From: Capra hircus
Lineage: Eukaryota; Chordata; Mammalia; Artiodactyla; Bovidae
Direction of reading: 5' to 3'
Assembly: GCF_001704415.2 (NCBI RefSeq)
Contig: NW_017189752.1
Location: 124,001 to 188,000, forward strand
Length of the DNA: 64,000 nucleotides
Below are positions 46,249-57,588 of this stretch, in pieces. The translations under genes and the position numbers were made by a program. The number at the start of each line of letters is the position of its first letter. Positions within the stretch are counted from its first letter, which is position 1. Below the pieces are notes generated by a model. It was not told the origin of the DNA. It worked only from the letters and a program-made list of their open reading frames with translations, and did no database searches.

Positions 46249-46441
46249 ACACATCCGTGTCTATCTGCCCCCGCTTGACTCCAGCACGCCAAACACTTAC
46301 TGCTCGAAGGCTCTGGAATTGCAAGCCCCCCTGGTATTTAATGAAGTGTTCAGAATCCCTGTGCATTCAAGCATGGTGACGTTGAAGTCTCTTCAGTTAT
46401 ACGTGTGCTCCGTGAACCCGCAACTGCAGGAGGAACTGCTG
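46249..46441 (+). CDS. WWC3: WWC3 coding exon 12 (C2 core)
   Basis: The acceptor is cggttgcag and the donor gtacgg (46442). It encodes HIRVYLPPLDSSTPNTYCSK, then ALELQAPLVFNEVFRIPVHS and further to VCSVNPQLQEELL. FNEVFRIPVHSS is the conserved FNxVFxVxxSxxAL strand pair of WWC C2 domains. The exon ends in phase 0. Confidence 0.95.
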
Positions 46442-47555
46442 GTACGGCCCCTCCCTGCCCCCGCCCCCTCCCTCCCCGCCTGCCTAAGTCCCCAATGGGA
46501 CGCTGATGAATTGTGCTGCTGTCAAAGGAACTCTGTCGCAGGGAGGAGACAAAGGGGTGATAAAACCCCTTATCTTGTCAAGTGTTTTGTACTTGTATAT
46601 TATCTCAACGAATACTTGTAAAACATCTGCGTAACCACTTCTGCAGTATCCCCATCTTCAGTCACAGGAACTAATAAATAGGTCTGATAAACTTGGCAGA
46701 CAGAACTATAGGATGGTCAGTTACATTTGAATTTCAAATGAACTATGGATCCCTTTTAGTATAAGTATGTCCCATGAAATATTTGAGACAGAATTGATTT
46801 TTTTTTTTAATCTGCTGTTTATTTGAAATGACAGTTCACCCAGATGCACACTGTTTTATCTGGTATCCTTGGAACTGGGTGAGTCAACTATCCATCTTTA
46901 CCTAGGCAGCCAGGGTGGGGCTTGGAAACCAGGCTGCTTTCTTCCCAAGGTTGGAATTTTCCCCCTTAGTCCCACTCCATCAGTGTCAGAATTAGAGAAG
47001 AATTTCACCAACCTTTTTTCAAAAATTCCTGTGAGAATCACCAGCTCTTCTAAATGACCCACCACTTCATGTTGTCCGTTTTCGGCCCTACTTCCCCTCC
47101 TAGCACTTTCTGATCAAGCTGAACCTGCAAGCAAGGAGCTGCCCCCATTAGATCTTTTGTGATGACTTTCATTTCACTGCAGCCTTTTTAGGCTTCCCTG
47201 GTGGCGCTAATGGTAAAGAATCTGCCTGCTAATGCAGGAGACTTAAAGAAACATGACTTCGATACCTGGGTCAGAAAGATCCCTTGGAGAAGGAAATGAC
47301 AACCCACTCCAGTATTCTTGCCTGAAAACTCCCATGGACAGAGGAACCTGGAGGGCTACAGTCCATAGGGTCACAAAGGGTCGGACACAACTGAAGTGAC
47401 AAAGCATGCATGCATGCAGCCTTTGAATAGCAGTGAAAGATTGTGTGGCCTTTGTGGTTAACATTAAAGGGTGACTTTGTTTGGTGCTCGTTGGTTGTTA
47501 AGATGTGGTCATTCAGGACCTGTTGTGCTTTTTTTTTTCCTTAAACACCTTGCAG
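46442..47555 (+). other. WWC3: Intron 12
   Basis: It holds one Bov-tA SINE (47191-47418); otherwise unremarkable. Confidence 0.8.
47191..47418 (+). repeat. Bov-tA SINE with (GCAT)n tail
   Basis: Sense copy. The flanks gcagccttttt and gcagcctttga give a short duplication (gcagccttt), and the tail is 'gcatgcatgcat'. Confidence 0.9.
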
Positions 47556-47717
47556 GGCATTGCTCAGATTAACCTGACCGATTATGATTCGAGCGAGATG
47601 CAGCTGCGATGGTACTCAGTCCAGGTGTTCACTGGCCCAGAGCTGCCCCGGCGGGAGGAGGAGCGGCCAGGAGACTGTGCCACCCAGGACCTGACACTGG
47701 CTGCTTGCAGGAAGACA
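47556..47717 (+). CDS. WWC3: WWC3 coding exon 13 (C2 end and variable linker)
   Basis: The acceptor is caccttgcag and the donor gtaggt (47718). It encodes GIAQINLTDYDSSEMQLRWY, then SVQVFTG and a linker rich in Arg/Glu and Pro, ending ACRKT. GIAQINL and LRWYSVQVF match the last C2 strands (GxQISLA and RWYNLL in the paralogues). The linker is poorly conserved. Both ends are phase 0. Confidence 0.92.
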
Positions 47718-47788
47718 GTAGGTGGCCCAGCTTTGAGACAGGCTCTTCCTGGGGACATTGTTTCTAAGAAACAGCTGTGTAAACATGG

Positions 47789-47995
47789 ACTTCCCTGGTG
47801 GCTCAGACAGTAAAGAATCTGCCAGCAATGCAGGAGACCTGAGTTCAGTCCCTGCGTCAGGAAGCTCCCCTAGAGGAGAGCATGCCAGCCCACTCCAGTA
47901 TTCTTGCCTGGAGAATCCCGCAGACACAGGAGCCTGGCGGGCTCTCCAGTCCATGAAGTCACAAAGAGTTGTACATGACTGAGGGACTAGCACTT
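47789..47995 (+). repeat. Bov-tA SINE
   Basis: Sense copy, 72 bases after the exon 13 donor. Confidence 0.92.
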
Positions 47996-48102
47996 TAATA
48001 ACAGAGTTTGTGGTGATAGGAATAGAAGTGGTTTTAGAACACAGTGGCTATGAAGAAGTAGGGTTTCAAGAGAAGTAGTTAAAATGGACTATAGTGATGC
48101 TT

Positions 48103-48314
48103 GGGCTTCCCCGATGGTTTGGCGGTAAAGCATTCTTCTGCAATGCAAGAAATGTGGATTCAGTCTCTGGGTTGGGAAGATCCCCTGGAGAAGGAAATGG
48201 CAACCCACTCTAGTACTCTTGCCTGGAGAATCCCATGGACAGAGAAGCCTGACGGGCTATAGTCCATGGGGTCACAAAGAGTCGGACACAACTCAAGTGA
48301 CTTAGCATACACAC
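48103..48314 (+). repeat. Bov-tA SINE
   Basis: Sense copy with a diverged head, 'ggcttccccgatggtttggc'. Confidence 0.9.
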
Positions 48315-48660
48315 GTTTGTTTCAGAGAAGACCCTGCTGACTCACCCATTGAGCAGCTCCGCACATAGTGATGCATGTGGCTGTTCAGGATAATGTTTTT
48401 TTTAATGCAGTGTGTTCTTGATCATAAGTGATGCGTCGGTTGCTTTAAAATTTGAATCTTCAGAGCTCCCTAAAAAGGCCAAGTTAACTGACTTTGTGTC
48501 AACCAGGGCTGAGCTGCTTCCTACTGGAGGGCAGCCGGGGATGGCCACTGGATGGCTGCCAGCCGGCCAGGGCAGGAGGGTGCTCCCCCAGGCTTTCCTT
48601 TTTGCCACCACACACTGCTGGCCTTAGTTGCTTCTCAGTGTCATCCCTTTGGTCCTGCAG

Positions 48661-48812
48661 GATGCAGTGACGGTGCTGCTGGCGAGAACCACAGCACAGC
48701 TGCAGGCAGTAGAGAGAGAGCTGGCCGAGGAGCGTGTGAAGCTGGAGTACACGGAGGAGGAGATCCTGGAGATGGAGCGCAAGGAGGAGCAGGCCGAGGC
48801 CGTGTCTGAGAG
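48661..48812 (+). CDS. WWC3: WWC3 coding exon 14 (acidic coiled coil)
   Basis: The acceptor is tttggtcctgcag and the donor gtgagt (48813). It encodes DAVTVLLARTTAQLQAVERE, then LAEERVKLEYTEEEILEMER and a KEEQAEAVSE end plus a split Arg codon. DAVxxLLxRTxxxL is the family's post-C2 helix; the very acidic stretch after it matches the Glu-rich region of KIBRA. Confidence 0.95.
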
Positions 48813-49124
48813 GTGAGTGTGGCCGGCAGCCCCTGAGAAAGACGCAGCTCACCTTCCTGGAGTAAAGCAGCTACAGTGTTAGTTTCTGTAGAATGTGCTG
48901 GGCGACTCTTGGATACCTTTGTGCAGAAGTCGGAATTCTCATGAGGGGGTCATATGGTTGTCTTCATGAAGGCCATACTTTGACTCCAGCTGTAGGCACA
49001 GGCTTTTCACCTTTCCTCCTATTCCTAAATTTTCTTAAAGTTGGGGGACTGTTGAGGGTTCCCTCTGCCAAGATTGGATATGATAGATCTTTAAAATTCT
49101 GTTTTTTTTTTCTTTATTAACTGC

Positions 49125-49640
49125 TTTATTGGTATACAATCTCCCTACCAGGGTTTCCCTGGTGACTCAGACAGTAAAGAATCTGCCAGCAATGCAAGGG
49201 ACCCAGGTTCATTCCCTAGGTCAGGAAGATTCCCTGGAGAAGAGAATGGCTACCCATTCCAGTATTCTTGCTTGAAGAATCCTCATGGACAGAGGAGCCT
49301 GGTGGGCTACAGTCCATAGGGTCTCTAAAGAGTCAGACATGACTATGTGACTTTGACTTTCACATTTCAATCTCCCTACCATACAGTCACCCCTTTAAGT
49401 ACACACAGTTTGGTGGATTTTAATACAGGCACACAATTATGCCCCCAAAGCCACAGGCAAGTTTAGAGCATTTTCATCCTGCCAAAAGGAAACCCCATTC
49501 CCATTAACAGTCCTCTCAGCCCCTGGCCACTGCCCATCTCCATGCCGTCTCCAAGGATTTGCTTGTTCTGGGCATTTCATGTAAATAGAATCATGCGATG
49601 CCCCTTTATGTCTTACCCAGAGCTGCCTGTGGGCAAATGC
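49125..49640 (-). mobile_element. Old L1 fragment, antisense, split by a SINE
   Basis: The sequence 'actgctttattggtatacaa' before the SINE and 'tacacacagtttggtggatt' plus 'gcatttcatgtaaatagaat' after it are typical of antisense L1 3'UTR. Confidence 0.65.
49151..49367 (+). repeat. Bov-tA SINE inside L1
   Basis: A perfect 14-bp duplication, caatctccctacca, flanks it at 49137-49150 and 49368-49381. Confidence 0.94.
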
Positions 49641-50164
49641 TCGACTAGGGCAGATGTGTCTGCAGTAGAGGAATCACTCAGAGGAGTGGCACCATCAGTG
49701 TATTGCTTTCTGGCAAATCCTTTCCAGGGGCACTTTCTTATTGCTTTACTTCCACATTTTTCCATAAAGAGCATCATGTTTCCAAAGCTTGCTACTTTTT
49801 CCTAATAGCTTTCTCAGGGTTTATTTTCAAAAGGAGTTTATTTTTGGGAGGGAAAGTGCATGGGAGAGGGGTGGGCTCAGGGATGGGCAGGAAGATGAGA
49901 GGACTCAGAGAGGTGGTCTCAGGGTCCTGGCATCTTCAGCGACTGCAATTGGGCGAGACAGATAGACAGACCCTCTAGATGAAAGGCCTCATAGCACTCA
50001 CTCTCTTCCCTAGAGAACCTAAATGCCTTTCACTTTATGAGAAAAGTGCCCATCTTCAGTCATCAGAAGCAAATATTGAGCGTCTCTGCTACAGTGCTCT
50101 AAGTACGGCAGTGAACTCAGTCCTTGATGAACGTTTTGGGGGCTTTTGCTATGTCCACCTGCAG

Positions 50165-50330
50165 GAGTTGGCAGGCAGACTCGGTAGACAGTGGCTGTAG
50201 CAGCTGTGCCCAGACCAGCCCCCCGCACCCAGAGCCCTGCTGTGTTGGTGTTGACTCTATCCATGGACACACGTTTGCTGGCCAGGCAGATCCTTACAGC
50301 CCCGAGAAACTTCAGCCCCCAGCTCTTAAG
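50165..50330 (+). CDS. WWC3: WWC3 coding exon 15
   Basis: The acceptor is ccacctgcag and the donor gtaagt (50331). One base completes Arg; then SWQADSVDSGCSSCAQTSPP, HPEPCCVGVDSIHGHTFAGQ and a Pro-rich end to LK. It is Cys- and Ser-rich with no known domain, a linker specific to this paralogue. It ends in phase 0, just before the conserved VDKETNTE. Confidence 0.92.
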
Positions 50331-50999
50331 GTAAGTAGAAAAGGTCAAGGGGTATGATGGACCCCCTAATATTTTGCCTGACAGTACCAGGCACTGCCCT
50401 GGAGTGGGGAGTGTGTACCCCACATGAGGGAAGCCAAGCAAATGCCCTTGCATCTGTAAACAACAAGTACGATGGAAACATTTGTCTTCTTTAAACTAAA
50501 AAGGTTGGATTTTTACTCATTCATGAGCCGTCTGATGATGATCCATTCCCATCTTCAGGGTCACGTGTGGCTTGGGATATTTCATGGGTCCCTAAGGTTT
50601 TGGACACTTGTAGTTATTTTCCATTTGTGACATTAAGAACAGTGCCTCAGGAGGAGATGCCAAGTCAGGGGAGTGGCTTGCTTAGTGTCTCTTCCTCCCA
50701 CAACTTTTCATTGTGAAGCATTTTGAATCTATAGAGAAGTTGCTAGAATAGTACAATAGATACTTCTAACCCCTTCACCTGGATTCCTCAGTCACTAGTT
50801 CTTCAACCACATTTGCGTTCTCTGTCAGCCTGTGCTCCTGATAGCTGCTAGGCATTGCAGATGCAGCAGCAAAGAAACAAATGGCAAGTCCTGCCCTGTA
50901 AGCAACAGGCAGGGTAAATCAGTACAACTCAGCAGCAGTGGAGGTAGTCAAAAGGGCTACTGAAGGATGAAACGATAGGGAAGCAGGGCTTGCATTTTT

Positions 51000-51655
51000 A
51001 GAAAGATTTCTCATTTTAGAAAGGGGTACATTTAGAAGTGTAAATTGGTATCTACAAAGATCAGGACTCTAAAATGGTGCAGCCACTATAGAAAACAGTG
51101 TAGAGGTTCCTCAGAAAATTAAAGATAGAATTATCATCTGATCCAGCAATTCCACTTCTGGATATACATCCTAAAGAGTTGAAAGAAAGTCTCCAAGAGA
51201 TACACGTACATCCACATTCATAGTAGTATTATTCACAGTAGCCAGGAGGTGGAAGCAACCTACATGTCCATCCGGAGATGAATGGATAAGGAAAATGTGA
51301 CCTATGTGTACAATGGAATATTACCTTTAAAAAGGAAGGTAGTCATGTCACATGCTACCACATGAATGCAACTCGAAGACATTGTGCTGAGTGAAATGAG
51401 CCAGTCACAAAAGAATGAGTCCTGTATGATTGTACTTATATGAGATTCCTAAATTTAGTAATTAAATTCACAGAGACACGAAGTAGAATGGTGGTTACCA
51501 TGGGCTAGAGATGGGGAAATAGTTGTTTAATGGTGGCAGAGTTCAGTCTGGGAAGATGAAAAAGTTCTGGAGGTCTCTTTCACAACAATATAAATACATT
51601 TAATACTACTGAGCTGTGCACTAAAAATGTAAATTTTATGCTTTTTACAAACCAT
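51000..51655 (+). mobile_element. L1 3' end fragment, sense
   Basis: It carries 'gatccagcaattccacttct', 'ccacatgaatgcaactcgaa' and 'taatactactgagctgtgca', typical of an L1 3' region. Confidence 0.8.
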
Positions 51656-52827
51656 GAGAAAGAAGAATAGAGCTGGAGGTACCATGTTCTCTGATTTCAA
51701 ACTATACTACAAAGCTATAGAAAGCAAAACAGTATGGTACTGGCACAAAAAAATACACATAGATGAATGGAACAGATTAGAAAGCCCAGAAATAAACCCA
51801 CGCTTATATGGTTAACTAATCTATGAGGAAGGAAGCAAGAAGATACACTGGAGAAAAGACAGCCTCTTCAGTAAATGGTGTTGGGGAAAATGGACTACTT
51901 TCTCATTCCATTTTTAAATGGATTAAAGACTTAAATGTAAGGTCTGAAACTATAAAATTCCTAGAGGAAAACATAGGTAGTATGCTCTTGGACTTTAATC
52001 TTAGCAATGCATTATATTTTAGGATTTCTCTCCTCAGGCAAAATAAATAAAAAAAAACAATAAACAAATGAGACTTTATCAAACTAAAAACTTTTGCCAA
52101 GTGAAGGAGCCTATCAGGAAAACAGACAGCCTACTAAATGGGAGAAGATAGTTGCAAACATTATAGCTGACAAGGGGTTAATATCCAAAATACACAAAGA
52201 ACTCAAGACAACATCAAAAACACAACAAACCTGATTAAAACCTGGGCAGAGGACTTGAATTGACATTTTTCCAGGGAAGACATTCAAATGGCCAACAGAC
52301 ATATGAAAAGATGCCCAACATCACTAATCATTAGGAAAATGTAAATCAGAACCACAATGAGATATCACCATGTACCTGTCAGAAGGACTGTCATCTAAAA
52401 GACAGCAGATAAACGTTGGAGAGGATGTAGAAAAAGGAACCGTTGTGCATTGTTGGTGGGAATATAAAGTTGATGCGAACACTGTGGAAAACAGTATGGA
52501 GATTCTTCAAAAAATTAAAAATAGAACTACCATAGACCTAGCCATTTTACTTCTGGATATTTTGCTGAAGAAAACAAAAATGCTAATAGAAAAGATACAT
52601 GCACTCATATGTTTATTGCAGGATGATTTATAATAACCAAGATACAGAAACAACCTAAATGTCCATCAATAAATGGATAAAGAAAATGTGGTGTGTGTGT
52701 GAAATTAAATACTAGCCGTAAAGAAGAAGGGAATCTTGTCATTTGCAATAGCACAGATGGACCTAGAGATTATCATGCTAAATGGAGCAGTCAGAGAGAC
52801 ACAGACATATACTGCATGATTTCACTT

Positions 52828-53452
52828 GTTCAGTCACTAAGTCGTGTCCCACTCTTTGCAACCCCATGGACTGCAGCACAGCAGGCTTCCCTGTCCATCA
52901 CCAACTCCCGGAGCTTGCTCAAACTCATGTCCATCACGTCAGTGATGCCATCCAACCACCTCATCCTCTGTCGTCCCCTTCTCCTCCTGCCTCAGTCTTT
53001 CCCAGCATCAAGTTCTTTTCCAGTGAATCACCTCTTCACATCAGGTAGCCAAAGTATTGGAGCTTCAGCTTCAGCATCAGTCCTTCCAATGAATATTCAG
53101 GGTTGATTTTCTTTAGAACTGACTGGTTGCATCTCCTTGGAGTCCAAGGGACTCTCAAGAGTCTTCTCCAGCACCACAGTTTGAAGGCATCAGTTCTTCA
53201 GGACTCAGCCTTCTTTATGGTCCAGCTCTCACTTGTGTACATGACTGCTAGAAAACCATAGCTTTGACTATATGGACCTTTGTCGGCAAAGTGATGTCTC
53301 TGCTTTTCAATACATTGTCTAGGTTTGTTGTAGCTTTTCTTCCAAGGAGCAAGTGTCTTTTAATTTCATGTCTGCAGTCACCATCCGCAGTGATTTTGGA
53401 GCCCAAGAATATAAAATATGTCACTGCTTCCACTTTTTCCCCTTCTATGGGC
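52828..53452 (-). mobile_element. 5'-truncated BovB LINE nested in L1
   Basis: Antisense insertion. Its minus-strand frame 53248-53532 carries the end of the BovB reverse-transcriptase protein, including YFIFLGSKITADGDCRHEIK and then RDITLPTKVHIVKAMVF. It is a fragment with no intact coding capacity. L1 sequence 'gcatgatttcactt' resumes as 'atatgtggcatctaaa', so the host L1 is cleanly interrupted; a 5-bp cactt is shared at the two edges. Confidence 0.88.
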
Positions 53453-53766
53453 CACTTATATGTGGCATCTAAAAAAACCGAACAAATGAACAACCATAAC
53501 AAAACAGCAACAGATTCATAGATACAGAGCATAAACTGGTGGTTGCCAGGGTGGAGGATGAGGGGGAGGTGCAGGGATGAGGGAAATAAGGGAGATTATA
53601 AAATAAGGAAATCATATGGTCAGTAATACTGTATCAACTGTAACTTGGCAGATGGTAACTAGACTTATCATGGCGATAATTTTGTAATGTGTAAAAATAT
53701 GGAATCACTATCTTGAGCACCTGAAGCTAATACAACAATGTAAGCCAGTTATACTTGAGTAAAAAT

Positions 53767-53786
53767 GAATGAATGAATGAATGAAT
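53767..53786. repeat. (TGAA)n short tandem repeat
   Basis: About five tgaa units at the 3' end of the L1, probably its variant tail. Confidence 0.92.
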
Positions 53787-54497
53787 GGCATCATACAATA
53801 TATGGCATCTTGTGACTGGCTTCCTTCACTCAGCCTGATGTATTCAAGGCCCAGCACACTGTCATCGCCTGTCAGCACTTCCCTCCTTCTCATCCCTTGT
53901 GTGAGTACAGAGCATTTTGTTTATCTACTCATCCATCCATGGAGGTTTAGACTCCTTCCACCTTTCAGCTGTTTGACTAAGGCTGCTGTGAATCCATTTG
54001 TGCGCAAGTATTTGAACACCTGTTTTCATGTCTTTAGGGTATACACCTAGGAGTGGAATCACAGGGTCCTACTTCAATTTTATCAGGATGTCTCTGGCAC
54101 TGGGTTGAGAAGTATTTGAACGGAAGAGGGAGGTGTGGAATCAGGGAGCCAGGTGAGAAGCCTCCTGCACTGAGCAGGCAGAACATGATGGTGACCCAGA
54201 TGGAGAGTCAATGACAAGAGGTCACAACATGCTTAATCTTGAACACAGAGCCAACAGGACTTGATCTTGGACCAGATACAGGGTGTATGAAAGAGAGCTG
54301 AGTCCAGAATGACATGAAAACTTTTTTGCTTGAACAGACTAGTTAGGTTGAGATGCTTGGCCAAGGGAATATCAGAAAATCTGGACGTATTAAGTGTCAA
54401 ATGCCACCTAGAAGTCCATGTGGAGGACGGAAGAGTGGGTCACATGGAGTTGATTGCTTATGTCCTAGCAAGAGTCATGGTAATAAATTGTGTCTAG

Positions 54498-54662
54498 GTT
54501 GATAAGGAGACCAACACAGAAGATCTTTTCCCCGAAGAGGTAGCGAGTCTTCGGAAGGAGAGGCCCAGCCGCAGGGCCCGCGGCTCACCCTTCGTTCGGA
54601 GCAGCACCATTGTCCGTTCTCAGACTTTCTCGCCTGGAGCACGAAGCCAGTACGTTTGCAGA
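54498..54662 (+). CDS. WWC3: WWC3 coding exon 16 (VDKETNTE and basic region)
   Basis: The acceptor is attgtgtctag and the donor gtaagt (54663). It encodes 55 residues: VDKETNTEDLFPEEVASLRK, ERPSRRARGSPFVRSSTIVR and SQTFSPGARSQYVCR. VDKETNTE and IVRSQTFSPG are among the best-conserved motifs of the family. In KIBRA, this and the next exon overlap the aPKC-binding region; that role is inferred here. Phase 0 at both ends. Confidence 0.96.
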
Positions 54663-55505
54663 GTAAGTTGGGATTCCTTGCCACTTGTCTAGAAGTTTTC
54701 TTTATGTCCCCTTTATTATTATTATTTTTTTACTTATTTATGCTAAAAGACATCTATGTTCTCACAAATGATACCACTAAAGGCACACCATGCATGGGTG
54801 GGTAGGAAATTGATGTTGGTCTCATCTCCTCACTTTGCCCCAAGCAAATCTAACTATGTGTGGAAAATAAGGCCATGAAGGCAAGGACTTTGCTTTCATG
54901 CAGATATACATTGATCCCAAAACAAGAACCTGCAGCCAAATAAAATACAGGCTGTCTTGGCTCCCATGAAGCCGGCATTATTTATTTTTCTTTTTAAAAG
55001 CGGGCCTTTTCCCTTGGTGAGCAGAGTGGGCGTTAGTGGTGTGCACTTGTCCTCCTGCCAGGAACGGGGCTCTTTCCTGGAACGCCGTTCTCTCCAGCTT
55101 TTGCCAAAGCTAGAAACACAGCAGACAAGAACGATTGATAAAAAAGTGAAAAATGCTGAGGGCAGCGCAGGCTTTCATGAGCGTCCCACTGTATCAAGTG
55201 GCAGTTGGCACTGATAAGATGGAAATTGTGTTGCTGGATCAGCCTGGAAACCTGACCTGGTTTGGCTGATGGACGCAAGGGAGGAATGGGGATGAGGGTT
55301 GGTCCGCTTATTCGCTCTGCCTTTGTTTTGCTTGAAACTCTTGTGTAGGTTTTCTTTTAAGTGATACCCAGAGTCATGGTAAAAACTCTAAAAGCCTTAA
55401 GGGTGAGTACCTGCAGGAGAAACAGAGTAGTCCAATTCAGAGTACACAGAGGATGCATGTGAATTCTTAAGGAAGTGTTTCTGAACCTTCGTCTTTTCGA
55501 TGCAG
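54663..55505 (+). other. WWC3: Intron 16
   Basis: No recognisable repeat or RNA gene. Confidence 0.75.
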
Positions 55506-55598
55506 CTTTATCGTAGTGACAGTGACAGTTCCACACTGCCTCGGAAGTCCCCCTTTGTGCGAAACACTCTGGAAAGACGGACCCTTCGCTATAAGCAG
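55506..55598 (+). CDS. WWC3: WWC3 coding exon 17 (RSDSDSSTL segment)
   Basis: The acceptor is tttcgatgcag and the donor gtatgt (55599). It encodes 31 residues: LYRSDSDSSTLPRKSPFVRN, then TLERRTLRYKQ. The Ser-rich/basic RSDSDSSTL-KK-PFVRN-ERR block corresponds to the aPKC-interaction region mapped in KIBRA. LYRSD rather than LNRSD is one reason for choosing WWC3. Phase 0 at both ends. Confidence 0.96.
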
Positions 55599-56189
55599 GT
55601 ATGTGCCCACGTAGACTAATGTGTAGTCTATATGTACCCTGGGAGCTATTTCTGCAAGCCTGACAAGGTAATATTTTAACTATATTATTCAAAAGGTAAT
55701 ATATTTATTTCCTTCTTTACTTAGATGTAATTTCTTAAAACTGTATATAAAGCCAACGTTACCAATATTTATGTTTCCCAAGATAATGTCATAATCAAAG
55801 ATAATACATGATCTTTACATTTTAAAATATAGTAAATTAATAAACAATCAGCCATCCTATATCAGATTTTTTTTTCTTTTTTGAAAAGCAAGTATATACA
55901 GTTAAGAAAATTTGAGGCTTCCAACGTGGAGCATTCTTCTACATAAGACTGTTTCTTTCATGTCCTTTATATAACCAAGTTTTTTTCCCTACATCACACC
56001 AGTGTACAAAGTTTTGCTACTTTTAGTTTGTAAATTAGTGGTTCCTTTACTTTCCTGGGGAAGGATTCTTTTAAAGAAAAATAAATTCCCAGATCTCCTT
56101 GTGGTGGTTTTGTTTAGAGTAGCTGCTGGCTGAGAATGATAAGAAAACACATAATTCAGCTACAAACATATTTGTCAACAGCAATGCTG

Positions 56190-56382
56190 TTGGCATTTTG
56201 GCCTAGATCATTCTTTGTCATGGGGCGTCCTGTGCACTGTGGGAAGCTGAGCTCCATCTCTGGCCTTGCCAGTAGCATGCGCCACGCCACCCCCCCATTT
56301 GTGACAAACAAGAATATCCCCAGATGTTGCCAAGTGTCCCCTGAGTGGCTAAGTCACTCCTGGTTAAGAACTCTGTTATGAA
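56190..56382 (-). repeat. MER20 element
   Basis: Antisense MER20: 'gcgtcctgtgcactgtggga', 'ctggccttgccagtagcatg' and 'cccagatgttgccaagtgtc'. Confidence 0.75.
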
Positions 56383-56674
56383 TTCAGCAGTGCTTTTATA
56401 TAAATTTGTATTTATCAAGTCATTTATATTTGCATTTAACTTCTGCATATGTGCAAAATAGTGTTATGAGTATGTAAAACACATACGGTGATTCAGTCCT
56501 CTAAAGAACGTTGATATGCTCATGGATTTGTGATTTTGTTGCACTAACTGCCTTCCCCAGGGTTGTTTGCCATGCAGTGGGAAGTACTGCTTTCAACTCC
56601 TTGTACAAAATTCTTTTCTCAGAACTTAAAAACAGCAGACTTGCTTATTACTTCAGGCTTATACAGGGAAGAAC

Positions 56675-56785
56675 ATTTTTTGTTGTTTGGCCACATCACG
56701 TGGCTTGCAGTCTTAGGTTCTCCAGCAGGAATTGAACCTGGGGTGAGGGGTGCCCTAACCACTGGACCATCTGGGAATTCCCTGG
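56675..56785 (-). repeat. tRNA-type SINE fragment (CHR-like)
   Basis: The sequence 'gttgtttggccacatcacgt ... aaccactggaccatctggga' is antisense CHR-like, with an imperfect duplication (gggaagaacatttttt and gggaaggaactttttt). Confidence 0.78.
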
Positions 56786-56972
56786 GAAGGAACTTTTTTT
56801 GACATTGTGTGTGTGTTTAAACAGAAAGCCCTCACATGGTTTATTTCATGCTTTTTTTCTCCCTTACACAGTAGATCTTTAAGATTTTGCCATTTTGGTA
56901 TAGGTTTCATCTTTTTCAATGGCTGCGTTCTCTGCTGCCCTCATAATGTATTTGATCACTTTTCTCTTGTTA

Positions 56973-57182
56973 AGTGAAAGTGTTAGTCACTTAGTGGTCA
57001 TCACCTCTTTGCAACCTCATGGACTGTAGCCCGCCAGGGTCTTCTCCATGGAATTTCCCAGGCAAGAATACTGGAGTGGGTAGCCATTCCCTTCTCCAGG
57101 GGATATTCCCGACCAAGGGATCAAACCAGAGTCTCCCCTTTTGCAGGCAGATTCTTTACCATCTGAGCCACCAGGAAAGCCC
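56973..57182 (-). repeat. Bov-tA SINE
   Basis: Antisense copy with a perfect 12-bp duplication, tttctcttgtta, at 56961-56972 and 57183-57194. Confidence 0.93.
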
Positions 57183-57325
57183 TTTCTCTTGTTAGCTATT
57201 TAGAATTTTTTCCTCTCATAAACCTTTTTGCACAACATTGCCTGTGCCTTTCAAATGCAAGTCAAAATCAAATGTCAGAACCAAAGAAAGCTCATGTCAA
57301 GTTAACTTTCGCTTATATTGTCAAA

Positions 57326-57588
57326 CGGAGAAGACAGTGGCACCCCACTCCAGTACTCTTGCCTGGAAAATCCCATGGACGGTGGAACCTGGTGGGCTGC
57401 AGTCCATGGGGTCGCACAGAGTCGGACACGAGTGAGCGACTTCACTTTCACTTTTCACTTTCATGCATTGGAGAAGGAAATGGCAACCCACTCCAGTGTT
57501 CTTGCTTGGAGAATACCAAGGAGGAGGGAGCCTGGTAGGCTGCCGTCTATGGGGTCACACAGAGTCAGACACGACTGAAGTGACTTAG
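57326..57588 (+). repeat. Bov-A2 dimeric SINE
   Basis: Two BovA monomers joined by 'cactttcacttttcactttc'. A perfect 12-bp duplication, tatattgtcaaa, lies at 57314-57325 and 57589-57600. Confidence 0.94.

Larger units (their letters stand above)
47718..48660 (+). other. WWC3: Intron 13
   Basis: It contains two Bov-tA SINEs (47789-47995 and 48103-48314). Confidence 0.85.
48813..50164 (+). other. WWC3: Intron 14
   Basis: An old antisense L1 fragment (about 49125-49640) is split by a SINE. No other feature is seen. Confidence 0.8.
51660..53790 (+). mobile_element. L1 3' region, sense, with nested BovB
   Basis: It includes decayed ORF2-end coding phrases ('gactttatcaaactaaaaac', 'agaaccacaatgagatatca') and the 3'UTR, ending in a (TGAA)n tail near 53767. 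Multiple stops and frameshifts make it inactive. The BovB insertion at 52828-53452 splits its 3'UTR. Confidence 0.85.
50331..54497 (+). other. WWC3: Intron 15, mostly L1
   Basis: It contains old L1 pieces at about 50700-50830 (antisense) and 51000-51655, a longer L1 3' part (51660-53790) with a nested BovB, and a (TGAA)n tail. A post-L1 antisense remnant continues at about 53790-54070. Confidence 0.8.

Noticed and set aside
46091..46621. 176-codon plus-strand frame
   Set aside because: It is exon 12 plus read-through of both splice sites.
48499..48852. 117-codon minus-strand frame
   Set aside because: It is the complement of exon 14 and its flank; Leu-rich because the sense strand encodes Glu-rich coiled coil.
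53248..53532. Minus-strand frame resembling a reverse transcriptase end
   Set aside because: It is a truncated BovB LINE fragment, not a gene or an intact element.
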